Shown here: positions 1 through 8,549 of the stretch, piece after piece
How the letters are laid out: each line of letters begins with the position of its first letter
Position numbering within the stretch: the first letter of the stretch is position 1
NCBI GenBank assembly: GCA_964415065.1
Contig: CAYPYX010000009.1
Span: 1 to 64,000 of the forward strand
Source: VMCP01 sp964415065
GTDB lineage: Bacteria > Bacteroidota > Bacteroidia > NS11-12g > UBA955
Direction of reading: 5' to 3'
DNA length: 64,000 nt
Notes under the pieces: model-generated
The model's database searches: none
What the model saw: only the letters and a program-made list of their open reading frames with translations
What the model was told of the DNA's origin: nothing
Made by a program: the position numbers and the translations under genes

Positions 1-26
1 CTAAGGTTATTTTTGAAATCACTATC

Positions 27-1280
27 ATGAAAAAACTATCCCTATTATTTTCGCTAGCTGTTTTTGTAAGTCTAAGCGGACAAAACATCAAGGATGAAAA
101 AGTGCAGTATCAGTACGTGAAATTGCCTAGTAATCCTGTATCCCCAAAACCTGCCAATTATACTGCGGTATTGGTATCGACTGCTGATGCGGAGAATGCG
201 CGATTGTTAGCCAATTTTGAAGCTGAGAAAATTCAGGCTGAGAATGATTATCAACGCGAATTAGCCGAGTACGATAAGCGCGTGAAAGCGGCAGATGAAC
301 AATATGCAAAGGATATGGAAGCATATAATGCTAAGTCAACAGCTACTAAGATTGTTGAACGCCAATTGTTGAATGAGAATTCAAAGCCAGTAAAACAATA
401 TGTTCCGGTACCTTCAAAAAGATATGTGGCTGAGCCTAAGTTATTTACTGTTTATGATGCCAGTACTTTAGCATCAACTTATTTGAAAATTGATGGATTT
501 GATCGTTCCGCGGCTGGGGAAATTCAGTACATTGTGGAAATGAAGCCCTTCGAATATTCCAGTCCAAGAATGGTTTCAGAAACCAGAAAAGAAACGAGCG
601 TATCGAATGGTAAGTCAAATTCTTACAACGTAACCTATTATCATTTGGAGTTTGAATACCGTCAACCTATGACTGTAAAAGTGTTAAGAAATAACTCCCA
701 AGAAATATATTTTGAAGCTCCTGCCAAATTGATGGAGTTTACAAAATATAAGTCAGATGATTCTAAAAATTCGCCATCTATGGACGTAACTGTATTAGTT
801 AAGAATATGGAATCTCAAATGTTGAAGCAGAATTTGGAATACATCAATCATTTAGTAAATGATCGTATTGGTTTTGAAGTAAGTAATCGCAGTGCTGTAT
901 TGGAATATGTGAAATCTAAAAAAGGAGAATACGATGATTTGTTGAATGCTTTTGATTTGGCAAAAACGGGTTATGCGTTAATGAATAAATCAGATGCTGA
1001 AGCAACTTCTAAATTAAATGAAGCCGTTTCAATTTGGAAGAAGGCTATGGAAGAATCGGACATTGCGAATAAAAAGGCGAGAATTGATGAGAAAGTTACC
1101 GTTTCGGTTTGTTTCAATTTGTTAGAGGGATACTTTGCTTTGCGTCGTGTTGATGAAGCAGAAGGAATCATCTCCATTTTGAAGAAAATTGATTTATCGC
1201 GCAAGGAAACTAAATTATTGGAATCGTATACACAGGAATTTTTAGACTTAAAGATTCGTAAAATTGCCAATGGCTTGTAA
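27..1280 (+). CDS. Exported coiled-coil protein of unknown function
   Basis: A 417-residue protein that I do not recognise. Residues 1-18 form a clear Sec signal peptide (MKKLSLLFSL, a hydrophobic core, then SGQ), so it should reach the periplasm or outer membrane. Residues about 55-105 are rich in Ala, Glu, Lys and Tyr and look like a coiled coil. The C-terminal third (about 300-400) is helical with a repeat-like texture, perhaps TPR-like, but no motif is definite. There is no T9SS C-terminal domain and no lipobox. The ATG at 27 sits directly before the signal peptide. The upstream side lies outside the window, so its operon cannot be judged. It is probably the last gene of its transcript, because a hairpin with flanking A and T runs follows at 1321-1349. 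Confidence 0.7.
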   Translation: MKKLSLLFSLAVFVSLSGQNIKDEKVQYQYVKLPSNPVSPKPANYTAVLVSTADAENARLLANFEAEKIQAENDYQRELAEYDKRVKAADEQYAKDMEAYNAKSTATKIVERQLLNENSKPVKQYVPVPSKRYVAEPKLFTVYDASTLASTYLKIDGFDRSAAGEIQYIVEMKPFEYSSPRMVSETRKETSVSNGKSNSYNVTYYHLEFEYRQPMTVKVLRNNSQEIYFEAPAKLMEFTKYKSDDSKNSPSMDVTVLVKNMESQMLKQNLEYINHLVNDRIGFEVSNRSAVLEYVKSKKGEYDDLLNAFDLAKTGYALMNKSDAEATSKLNEAVSIWKKAMEESDIANKKARIDEKVTVSVCFNLLEGYFALRRVDEAEGIISILKKIDLSRKETKLLESYTQEFLDLKIRKIANGL

Positions 1281-1320
1281 TGTAAATCACAATAAACTTA
1301 AAATAGTACATCGTTAAACA

Positions 1321-1349
1321 AAAAAACCACCTAATTAGGTGGTTTTTTT
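1321..1349. terminator. Bidirectional terminator hairpin
   Basis: An 8-bp perfect stem (1327-1334 with 1335-1342, ccacctaa/ttaggtgg) is flanked by six A before it and seven T after it. It can therefore terminate the + strand gene ending at 1280. On the minus strand its right arm includes the stop codon of the small membrane protein gene (TAA at 1335-1337). Confidence 0.75.
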
Positions 1350-1643
1350 GTTTTTATGAAATTGCAATTGGTTCTCTTCGAGCAATCGCTTGTATCTGAT
1401 TTCGTCTTGTTCGTTTGTATAAATGGCCAGAAAGATAAATAAGGCCGTCATTGAAGCAAAAATAGTAATCAGTTGGATAATCCGAAAAGTAACCGGATTG
1501 TCTTGAGGCCATTGAGCACATAAGTTGTAAAATACTAAATATACCCAAACGATAACTAACGCTATAAATAATGCTAAGTACAAAAATTTAGTCCAGCGAC
1601 TAGAAGTTTTATAAATTGGATGTTGAAAAGTCCGATAAGGCAT
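1335..1643 (-). CDS. Small membrane protein with two transmembrane helices
   Basis: About 102 residues starting MPYRTFQHP. A longer frame opens 24 codons upstream, but the ATG at 1643 is preferred because the extra residues look non-coding. Two hydrophobic segments are visible, at about residues 20-42 and 54-75. They are separated by a short polar loop and followed by a charged cytoplasmic tail (NEQDEIRYKRLLEEN). No family is recognised. Many Bacteroidota have small double-helix membrane proteins of this kind with no assigned role. The gene runs towards the exported protein at 27-1280, and its stop codon lies inside the shared terminator hairpin. It has no close neighbour on its own strand. 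Confidence 0.55.
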   Translation of the reverse strand: MPYRTFQHPIYKTSSRWTKFLYLALFIALVIVWVYLVFYNLCAQWPQDNPVTFRIIQLITIFASMTALFIFLAIYTNEQDEIRYKRLLEENQLQFHKNKKTT

Positions 1644-2059
1644 ACTCAAGTTATTAAAGTTCAAGCTTGAACTACACTTTATTGTTAGAACAACCAAAAT
1701 ATAGTATTGTTTCAACTGATGTGTAGTGTGAAGCTATAAGTTAAAGTGAAGCAAAGTTATATACATTCAAGTTGGCTCTCAAAATGGAATTGAGGAATGT
1801 TACAATTTATTATACGAAATGACACGATTTTGCTAAATATTATAGATTTCTGAGATTTTATATTATACAAAAACAACAAATTGAATTTCTTGTGATTTAA
1901 ACAATAAGTATTTGAATTTTGGGATTTTTCCGTAAAAATGAAAAATAGTTTACGGAAAAGCCGTAATTGCTAAACTATAATTTTGAGGTGATTTGCAGTG
2001 ATTTGGTATTAATCTAACAAGATAAATACTATTCAACATCATTCAAATCAGAATTACAT
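1644..2059. other. AT-rich intergenic region between divergent genes
   Basis: This 416-base stretch between the divergent small membrane gene and the HMG-CoA reductase gene holds no credible ORF or RNA gene. Its last 140 bases contain a perfect inverted repeat and a -7-like box, listed separately. I see nothing recognisable in about 1644-1920. Confidence 0.6.
1926..1985 (+). promoter_or_regulatory. Perfect inverted repeat plus -7-like box before the HMG-CoA reductase operon
   Basis: An 11-bp perfect inverted repeat has arms at 1926-1936 (TTTTCCGTAAA) and 1949-1959 (TTTACGGAAAA). Part of the motif recurs at 1961-1966. Just downstream, 1978-1985 reads TAATTTTG, which matches the Bacteroidota -7 consensus TAnnTTTG. 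No good -33 TTTG is found at the expected distance. The repeat occupies that position instead, as an operator for an activator or repressor would. The repeat is seen directly; its role is inferred. Confidence 0.4.
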
Positions 2060-4498
2060 ATGGAATCGACCGAAATTCAACAAAATGCAAACGAAGTGAA
2101 AATAATTCCAGGTAGGGGATTAGTTACCCATACGGGAACACAATTGAGAAGAGAGTACTTGAAAAAGTTGGGATTTTCGTTTGATTTTCTTGAAAACACA
2201 ACTCTTAAATTAACGGATATACAGAAAAACATAGAATCGTATATTGGATCGGTTGAAGTGCCTGTTGGAGTAGTGGGTCCATTGGTTTGGAACAATGAAA
2301 AAGTATTTGCACCAATTGGAACCTTGGAAGGGGCATTGGTGGCTTCGATGAATCGAGGTGCAAGGGCTATTAGTTTAAGTGGAGGTTTTCAAAGTGAAGT
2401 TAAGTGGCAGCGAATGTCAAGGGCTCCAATGTTTGAATTTGAAAATCCGTATGAAACCAAAATTTTCATTGAATTTATTGAGAATTACTTTACCAAGATC
2501 AAGCAAAAAGCTGAAAGTTATTCCAATCATGCACTACTTGAGAAGATCGATATTATTCAAGATGATAATCGAATCCATACGGTATTTTTTTATCAAACTG
2601 GGGATGCATCAGGTCAAAATATGACCACTACATGTACTTGGCATGCTATGTTGTTTATTATTGATGAATTTCATCGATTACATGGTATTCAATGCCTTAA
2701 CTATATTTTGGAGGGAAATGGTTCTTCGGATAAAAAGATTTCAAAATACAACCAATTAAATGGTAGAGGAATTCATGTATGTGCCTCGGTTGTACTAAAA
2801 GAAAAGTACATCAAAGAAATTCTTCGTACTACATCAAGTAAGATGCTTGACGTTTTTGGTCCATCAAAAAAACTGGCGGAAAAAAATGGAATGGTGGGCT
2901 ATTCCATAAATGCTGCAAATGCAGTGGCATCTATTTTTGTTGCAACCGGACAGGATTTAGCATGTATACACGAGTCAAGTGTAGCATTTTTGGAGTTACA
3001 TCCGCATAAAGAAGGTTTATTGGCTCAAATAACCTTTCCCAATCTAGTAGTGGGAACTGTAGGGGGTGGAACGCACCTTCCCAAACAAACAGAAGCGCTA
3101 GAGTTAATGGGCTGTAAAGGAAGCGGTAAGTCGCAGCGGTTTGCTTCAATGATAGCAGGATTTGCTCTGGGATTAGAGTTGTCAACATATGCAGCCATTG
3201 TGAGTGGTGAATTTGCCAAAGCACATGAAAAATTAGGGAGAAATAAGCCCGTGGAATGGCTCACACGAAACGAAGTCAATAAAGCCTTTATTTTATCTTT
3301 TTTAAAACATCCCCAAAAAGAAAAATTGGTAGATATTTATTTGGAGGACGTTGCTAAAACGGAAGACGGAATTCTAACTCATATTGCTGCAAGAGCTACA
3401 AAAAAGTTAATTGGATTTGAGGAATTGATATTAAAATTTGAAGGTGAAAAGAATGAGAGAATTGGATTATCTGCATCCAAGGGAGAAATGTTAAATGGGA
3501 TAATGGAAGAAAGTACTTTGTTGAAATCAAAGGCTACGGATTCAGAGGTGATTAAAGGGTTGCATTTGATTTCCGCTTCGATCGATTCTACTTTATCTGA
3601 TTTAATTTCCCAACATAGAGAAACATTAGAATATAAAAACTCTCACATTAAAGAAGCAAAAGTTTATGAATTTCTTCATTCTGAGAATTATCCGTTTATT
3701 CCCAATTACTATGGTAGTTATCGAAATGATGAGCGTGAAATTCATATTTTGTGTTTAGAAATGCTTCAAGAAAAGGATATGTTCATTTTTAATAGTGAAA
3801 ATCATCCTGAACATTGGAACCGAAATGCAATACAATGGGCCATTAGTGATATTGGTTTGGCCCATCGAGTATTAAAGAAACTCCCAAATCATTCTCTTGA
3901 AAATTCTGTGATTTTTAAAGAATTTAAACCATGGGAAAACAATCAGTTATACAATCAAATTATCCAACTGCTTTTGCAACAAAATGAAGAAACTTCCAAT
4001 TCAATTCGTTTGGAACAATTTATTGATGCCGCCAAAGAGTTAGAATCCTTGTCGAATCAACTCTTTATGATTCCCAAAACGGTTATACACAACGATTTTA
4101 ATTCACGAAATATTGGAGTTAGGCTAAATGGAGATGTAGTTGTTTATGATTGGGAACTTTCTGTAATCGATTTTCCACACAGAGATATCGTAGAATTGTT
4201 ATCCTTTACTTTAGATATGCAAAAGAATTCAGAAGATTGGATTACATATTTGGAATTTCATTTTCAGGATTCTAAAGAATTATGGTCAAATTTTGAAGCA
4301 GATGAATTTCTTGAATTTAGAAAACAATGGTTTTTAACCTATGAATATGCTTTAATTGAGTTGATTACAACGCGATTGGTTTTTTATGAAGTGGCTGGAA
4401 TCGTTGTTAAATATGAATTTTCAAATCGCGTACTTCAAACGGCACTTTGGTTGCTCGATGGTGTAAAACAATTCAATAGAACCCAATTGAGAAAATAG
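2060..4498 (+). CDS. HMG-CoA reductase fused to a C-terminal APH-family kinase domain
   Basis: An 812-residue fusion. Residues about 15-440 form a complete HMG-CoA reductase domain with the four catalytic positions of the family. These are Glu90 in GTLEGALVAS, Lys225 in SDKKISKYN, Asp299 in ATGQD and His389 in FAKAHEKLGRN. The signature TVGGGTHLPKQ (333-343) and the DASGQNM loop (182-188, in place of the usual DAMGMNM) are also present. Such enzymes reduce HMG-CoA to mevalonate with NADPH. Residues about 480-812 resemble aminoglycoside/choline-kinase phosphotransferases, with the catalytic loop HNDFNSRN (677-684) and a metal-binding DWE (697-699). A simple reading is reduction of a thioester to an alcohol followed by phosphorylation, but the substrate is unknown. 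It is the first gene of a nine-gene run, 27 bases before the CarS-like gene. The fusion is unusual; ordinary reductases end near residue 430. Confidence 0.85.
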   Translation: MESTEIQQNANEVKIIPGRGLVTHTGTQLRREYLKKLGFSFDFLENTTLKLTDIQKNIESYIGSVEVPVGVVGPLVWNNEKVFAPIGTLEGALVASMNRGARAISLSGGFQSEVKWQRMSRAPMFEFENPYETKIFIEFIENYFTKIKQKAESYSNHALLEKIDIIQDDNRIHTVFFYQTGDASGQNMTTTCTWHAMLFIIDEFHRLHGIQCLNYILEGNGSSDKKISKYNQLNGRGIHVCASVVLKEKYIKEILRTTSSKMLDVFGPSKKLAEKNGMVGYSINAANAVASIFVATGQDLACIHESSVAFLELHPHKEGLLAQITFPNLVVGTVGGGTHLPKQTEALELMGCKGSGKSQRFASMIAGFALGLELSTYAAIVSGEFAKAHEKLGRNKPVEWLTRNEVNKAFILSFLKHPQKEKLVDIYLEDVAKTEDGILTHIAARATKKLIGFEELILKFEGEKNERIGLSASKGEMLNGIMEESTLLKSKATDSEVIKGLHLISASIDSTLSDLISQHRETLEYKNSHIKEAKVYEFLHSENYPFIPNYYGSYRNDEREIHILCLEMLQEKDMFIFNSENHPEHWNRNAIQWAISDIGLAHRVLKKLPNHSLENSVIFKEFKPWENNQLYNQIIQLLLQQNEETSNSIRLEQFIDAAKELESLSNQLFMIPKTVIHNDFNSRNIGVRLNGDVVVYDWELSVIDFPHRDIVELLSFTLDMQKNSEDWITYLEFHFQDSKELWSNFEADEFLEFRKQWFLTYEYALIELITTRLVFYEVAGIVVKYEFSNRVLQTALWLLDGVKQFNRTQLRK

Positions 4499-4525
4499 AT
4501 ACATTTAAAAAAATACTGAAGATAT

Positions 4526-5113
4526 ATGCCATTATACGAACACATAAAACTCATGTTGTTTCCAATGATTCTTTCCAATGTAATTCACATGGTTTTAGTG
4601 AAACTGAATGTACTATCATTTATGAATTTACCCATTTGGGAAAGCGCTTTTGGAAAGAATAAAACATGGAGAGGAGTTTTTATTATCGTGTTTTTGAATG
4701 GGCTGTTTTCAGTTCTCATTTCTATAATTATTCCAGAAAATGATCTATCTCAACTCGATTTTACACGATTGCAACAGGTGAGTTTTAACCAGAATCCAAC
4801 TTCTTCAAAACAAATATTATGCGGAATATTGGGTCTATTCTTAGGCGTTATGTATCTATTATTTGAATTGCCAAATTCATGGGTTAAGCGGCGCTTGGGA
4901 ATTGGTGCAGGGGAATTAGCTAAATCCACTATACAACGTTGGCTGTTTATGTTCATTGATAAATCAGATTCTGCTGTTGGTGTGGTATTGTTCTACGGAT
5001 GGATACTTCAACTTGAAGTAAATCTTCAACTTGAATTATTTGCCATCAGCGTAATCATTCATATCTCATTAGCGTGGTTGTTATATAAACTTCGAATTAA
5101 ATCCTTATTGTGA
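4526..5113 (+). CDS. CDP-archaeol synthase (CarS)-like membrane cytidylyltransferase
   Basis: A 195-residue integral membrane protein with about five hydrophobic segments. It carries the hallmarks of the CarS/CdsA-like family: GKNKTWRG near residue 45, and KRRLGIGAGE followed by DKSDSAVG in the second half, equivalent to the archaeal KRR.GI and DQ.D..G motifs. Family members transfer CMP from CTP to a phosphorylated lipid alcohol at the membrane; in archaea this makes CDP-archaeol. Its place directly after an HMG-CoA reductase/kinase fusion and near a UbiA-like gene resembles the archaeal lipid pathway. The stop codon overlaps the GTG start of the next gene by four bases, so the two are probably translationally coupled. 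Recognition rests on motifs only, and the lipid substrate is not known. Confidence 0.7.
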   Translation: MPLYEHIKLMLFPMILSNVIHMVLVKLNVLSFMNLPIWESAFGKNKTWRGVFIIVFLNGLFSVLISIIIPENDLSQLDFTRLQQVSFNQNPTSSKQILCGILGLFLGVMYLLFELPNSWVKRRLGIGAGELAKSTIQRWLFMFIDKSDSAVGVVLFYGWILQLEVNLQLELFAISVIIHISLAWLLYKLRIKSLL

Positions 5114-7800
5114 AATACATTTTTCCATTAAATAGCCAATTAGAAGAATCGCAGTTTGGTGGGAAAGCTGCGCAATTGTCGAAAATGCTGGCATTGAACT
5201 TCCCTGTTCCTCCGGGTTTTGCTGTTTCGGGGGAAGTTTTTAATGAGTTTTGTGATATTAATTCCTGGGAGCCACATGAAGATCTTACTGAAAAATTATT
5301 GCATGGTAATTGGCTGTCATTTAAACAGGAGATTTTTGATTTAGTTGCGAATCTGGGTTGGGAAGGTGTTATGGTTCGTAGTTCAGCACTGGGTGAAGAT
5401 TCAGTTGATAATTCTTTTGCTGGGCAATTGGACTCTTTTTTGGTTTTAAATCCAAAATATCAGGTTGCAGAATCCAACTTTGATTCTCATTATATTTTCA
5501 GTAGTAAGGTATCATCTTCATCGGATGCTGAGTTTAATCCCTTTGTACAAACAGATACAGATACATTTGAGCAAAGAGTTTGGGATGCACTTTTGAGATG
5601 TTGGAATTCGTATCGAAACCAACGGTCACAAATTTATAGGAAGAATTCGGGTGCTGAATTAAACGGAATGGCAGTGATCATTCAGCAATTGGTCAAGCCA
5701 GATTTTGCAGGTGTAATATTTTCACGTTCGCATTTGTCGGAATCTCAAATCTTAATTGAATGGGTAAAGGGACATGGAGAGCAGTTGGTTTCTGGGGAAG
5801 TTACTCCTTGGAGTATTCAAATTCAACATCCCTCGAAAAAAGAAAACTGGAGCTTCGATGAATTTTGCAGGTTTTGGGAAACTGAAATTCAAAAGTCGAG
5901 TTTTGCACCCACTACTACTATGGAAGAAATTCCGATCCAAGGAATGTTTAAAGGATTTGAAAACGTTATTAGGATTGAACAGATTTATAAACATGCAGTA
6001 GATATAGAATTTGCCATTAAGGATAATGAATTTTTTTTGCTACAGACTAGGGCAATAACAACTCCATCCAAACGGAGGACGGTTTATTGGTCAAACACCA
6101 ACGTGAATGAAAATTATCCCGACCCCATGTCGCCACTATTGTATTCTATTGCTCGACAGTCGTATTATCATTATTTCAAAAATCTTTCCCTATTATTTCA
6201 AGTACCAGTTGAAAAGATTCGTGAATTAGAGGTGAATTATTCCAACGTTATTGGAACCTTTGGCTGTAGGATGTATTACAATATGAGTTCAATTCATGAA
6301 ATATTGAGTTCTGCTGCATTTTCTGATTTGCTCATTGGTTCATTTGATCATTTTGTGGGTTATCAAGATGGGAATAAAGCACCCAAGCGATCCGGTATAT
6401 GGAAGGAAAAATTGGGGTTTGTTCGAGAGTTTTTCAAATACAATTGGAAACTGGAGAAAGAGGTTTTGGAATTTGAATATTTTGTTAATCAATATCAAAA
6501 ACAAGCAAATTCAGCGATTTCATATTCAGATTTTAGAGAACTATTTCATGGATTTATAGAGATACGCATGCACCGGTGGTTCAAAGCCTCGTTAGCAGAT
6601 TTTAATGCAATGGTTTTTCATGGTCTTTTGGGAAAGTTGTGTTCTAAGTTTTTTGCAGAGCAAGGAGTAGCAGTTCAAAATAAGCTCATTCAGGCCATTC
6701 CTAATTTAATTAGTTCTCAGCCGGTAATTGATATGCATCAAATTATTTTAAGCATTCGCGGTGATGAGGCTTGGATTCAGAAATTTAGGACTCAAAAGGC
6801 CGATATTACATGGGGAGAAATATGTCAAGAACAACCCAAATGGTTTAAATTGATTCAAGAATATTTGAATAAATGGGGTTTTCGATGTTCAGGAGAACTC
6901 ATGCTTACCACCGTAAATTATTTGGATGAACCCGTGCGTTTTATTGAATTATTGCAGCAATATGAACGTACTGCGAATGTCCATCCCCAGAGACTCATAG
7001 AAGAAAAATACCGCGAATCTCAAATTGAGTTGAAACGTGTTATAAACAGAATAAACCAATATTACGGTTGGAACTTTCTGAAAGCGTCAGCAGCCAAAAT
7101 TCTGATGAAGTTTGTATTGTCAAATGCTCAAAAAGGAATAGCCTGTCGTGAGAGAGCCCGACTTAAGCAAGCAGAATTGTACCATTATTTTAAAGTGAGT
7201 TTGTTGAATTTAGGGAGAACTTTGCATCGACAAAAAATCCTATTGAACCCGGAGGATGTGCTGTTTTTGACGTATTTCGAGTTGATTGAAATAATTGATT
7301 CTTCGTACTTAGTGCCTCAATTTACCCAAGATTTAGTTGCACAACGTAGAGCAAGTTGGAATAAAGAGTCAACAAAAATCTATCCAGATGATTTTTACAC
7401 TGAGTTAGGTTTACATTCCGAACCCGAGGATGTTCGAATGTCAGATAATCACAACGGTATTTCTACGGATGATCAAGAAAATGTTTTAACAGGATTGTGT
7501 GCATGTGGAGGCAAACTTCAGGGTAGAATCGTGGTTTTGGAATCGGTTTCAGAAGTTGATAAAATACAACCAGGTGATATACTCGTAACACGTCAAACGG
7601 ATCCAGGATGGATTGTTGTTTTTCCGTTAATCAGTGGTTTGATCGTTGAACGCGGTGGTATGTTGTCGCATGGAGCTATAGTTTCAAGAGAATTTGGGAT
7701 ACCAGCGGTTGTGGGTGTTAGTCGTGCTACTGAATTATTGAAAGATAATGACTGGGTGGAGTTGAATGCAGATTTGGGTAGAATTCAGGTCGTTAGTTAA
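5110..7800 (+). CDS. PEP-synthase-like phosphotransferase or ligase
   Basis: 896 residues starting at a GTG inside the end of the previous gene. The N-terminal third is a PEP-synthase/PPDK ATP-binding domain: GGKAAQLSKM near residue 18, RSSALGEDS near 90 and QTRAITT near 315. The middle is long and variable. The C-terminal 90 residues form the swivelling phosphohistidine domain, with His854 in GGMLSHGAIV followed by REFGIPAVVG. This order and length match rifampicin phosphotransferase and the prodigiosin ligase PigC rather than true PEP synthase, which has a C-terminal PEP-binding barrel. The family passes phosphate from ATP through histidine to a small molecule, or uses it to drive a condensation. 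Here the acceptor is probably an intermediate of the cluster. It does not look like a resistance gene, since it is buried in a biosynthetic operon. Confidence 0.75.
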   Translation: MKYIFPLNSQLEESQFGGKAAQLSKMLALNFPVPPGFAVSGEVFNEFCDINSWEPHEDLTEKLLHGNWLSFKQEIFDLVANLGWEGVMVRSSALGEDSVDNSFAGQLDSFLVLNPKYQVAESNFDSHYIFSSKVSSSSDAEFNPFVQTDTDTFEQRVWDALLRCWNSYRNQRSQIYRKNSGAELNGMAVIIQQLVKPDFAGVIFSRSHLSESQILIEWVKGHGEQLVSGEVTPWSIQIQHPSKKENWSFDEFCRFWETEIQKSSFAPTTTMEEIPIQGMFKGFENVIRIEQIYKHAVDIEFAIKDNEFFLLQTRAITTPSKRRTVYWSNTNVNENYPDPMSPLLYSIARQSYYHYFKNLSLLFQVPVEKIRELEVNYSNVIGTFGCRMYYNMSSIHEILSSAAFSDLLIGSFDHFVGYQDGNKAPKRSGIWKEKLGFVREFFKYNWKLEKEVLEFEYFVNQYQKQANSAISYSDFRELFHGFIEIRMHRWFKASLADFNAMVFHGLLGKLCSKFFAEQGVAVQNKLIQAIPNLISSQPVIDMHQIILSIRGDEAWIQKFRTQKADITWGEICQEQPKWFKLIQEYLNKWGFRCSGELMLTTVNYLDEPVRFIELLQQYERTANVHPQRLIEEKYRESQIELKRVINRINQYYGWNFLKASAAKILMKFVLSNAQKGIACRERARLKQAELYHYFKVSLLNLGRTLHRQKILLNPEDVLFLTYFELIEIIDSSYLVPQFTQDLVAQRRASWNKESTKIYPDDFYTELGLHSEPEDVRMSDNHNGISTDDQENVLTGLCACGGKLQGRIVVLESVSEVDKIQPGDILVTRQTDPGWIVVFPLISGLIVERGGMLSHGAIVSREFGIPAVVGVSRATELLKDNDWVELNADLGRIQVVS

Positions 7801-7812
7801 TAAAAATTGTCC

Positions 7813-8478
7813 ATGAAAATTACCATTCTAAGATCTCTGTTTACCTACATTTGTCAGCGAGTTCCTTTGATACTATTCGTTATTTTAGCGTGTTGGTTTG
7901 GTGCTTTTTTGTTGCCGTGGATATCGTGGAACATTATAATATTTTCGGTATCTATCGTTTTGCTGGTATTGTTTCAATTGAGATTGTTCGACGACTTGAT
8001 GCAATATCACAACGATTTGAATAAACCAAATCGAGATTATACGATACCAGAAGTTCGAAAATCCTTATGGATTTTCTGGTTTATTTATTCAGCAGTTTTG
8101 ATTTTTTTAATTTCCTGGTTGAATTTTCAGATTGGTGGTGCTTATTTCCTGCTATTATGTATTAACTGGATTGCGTATAAAATGCTATTAAACAAGTGGA
8201 TATGGAAGGAGATTTTGCCATTATTGAAGTATCCAGCTATATATTTGGTTTTTTTTGAAAATTACGTTGTAAGGAAGGAAATATCCGATAATTTAATCTT
8301 GGTTCAATACAGAATAGCCTCCGCTATTTTAATATTTATGGGTTTTTTGTTCATGGAAAGGGTATCGAATTACAACTATTTGCCTTTTCAAAAACAGAAA
8401 TACTTGAAATTTATGGGTTACGGTGTTCTGGTTCTGATTTGTATAGTAATGGTAATTGTTGGTTTCCAAATAAAATGA
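7813..8478 (+). CDS. Short UbiA-like integral membrane protein
   Basis: About 221 residues from the ATG at 7813, 12 bases after the previous stop; a TTG two codons upstream is also possible. Six or seven hydrophobic helices are visible. After the second lies RLFDDLMQYHNDLNKPNR (residues 57-74), which strongly resembles the first aspartate-rich motif of UbiA prenyltransferases (R.DD..D...D...P.R). Those enzymes attach isoprenyl chains to aromatic rings or glycerol phosphates inside the membrane. The protein is shorter than usual (280-300 residues), and I do not find the second aspartate-rich motif. It may be a truncated, divergent or non-catalytic member. The HMG-CoA reductase and CarS-like neighbours support a link to isoprenoid lipids. 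Confidence 0.55.
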   Translation: MKITILRSLFTYICQRVPLILFVILACWFGAFLLPWISWNIIIFSVSIVLLVLFQLRLFDDLMQYHNDLNKPNRDYTIPEVRKSLWIFWFIYSAVLIFLISWLNFQIGGAYFLLLCINWIAYKMLLNKWIWKEILPLLKYPAIYLVFFENYVVRKEISDNLILVQYRIASAILIFMGFLFMERVSNYNYLPFQKQKYLKFMGYGVLVLICIVMVIVGFQIK

Positions 8479-8549
8479 GCACACGGATGATGATTCTAGA
8501 AAACATAAAATATTTAGACACATACTTATAAAAATTTAATGAACTTGAA

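Noticed and set aside
5110..7800. Rifampicin resistance phosphotransferase
   Set aside because: The architecture fits, but the gene overlaps a CarS-like gene and is embedded in a biosynthetic operon. Nothing indicates a resistance role.
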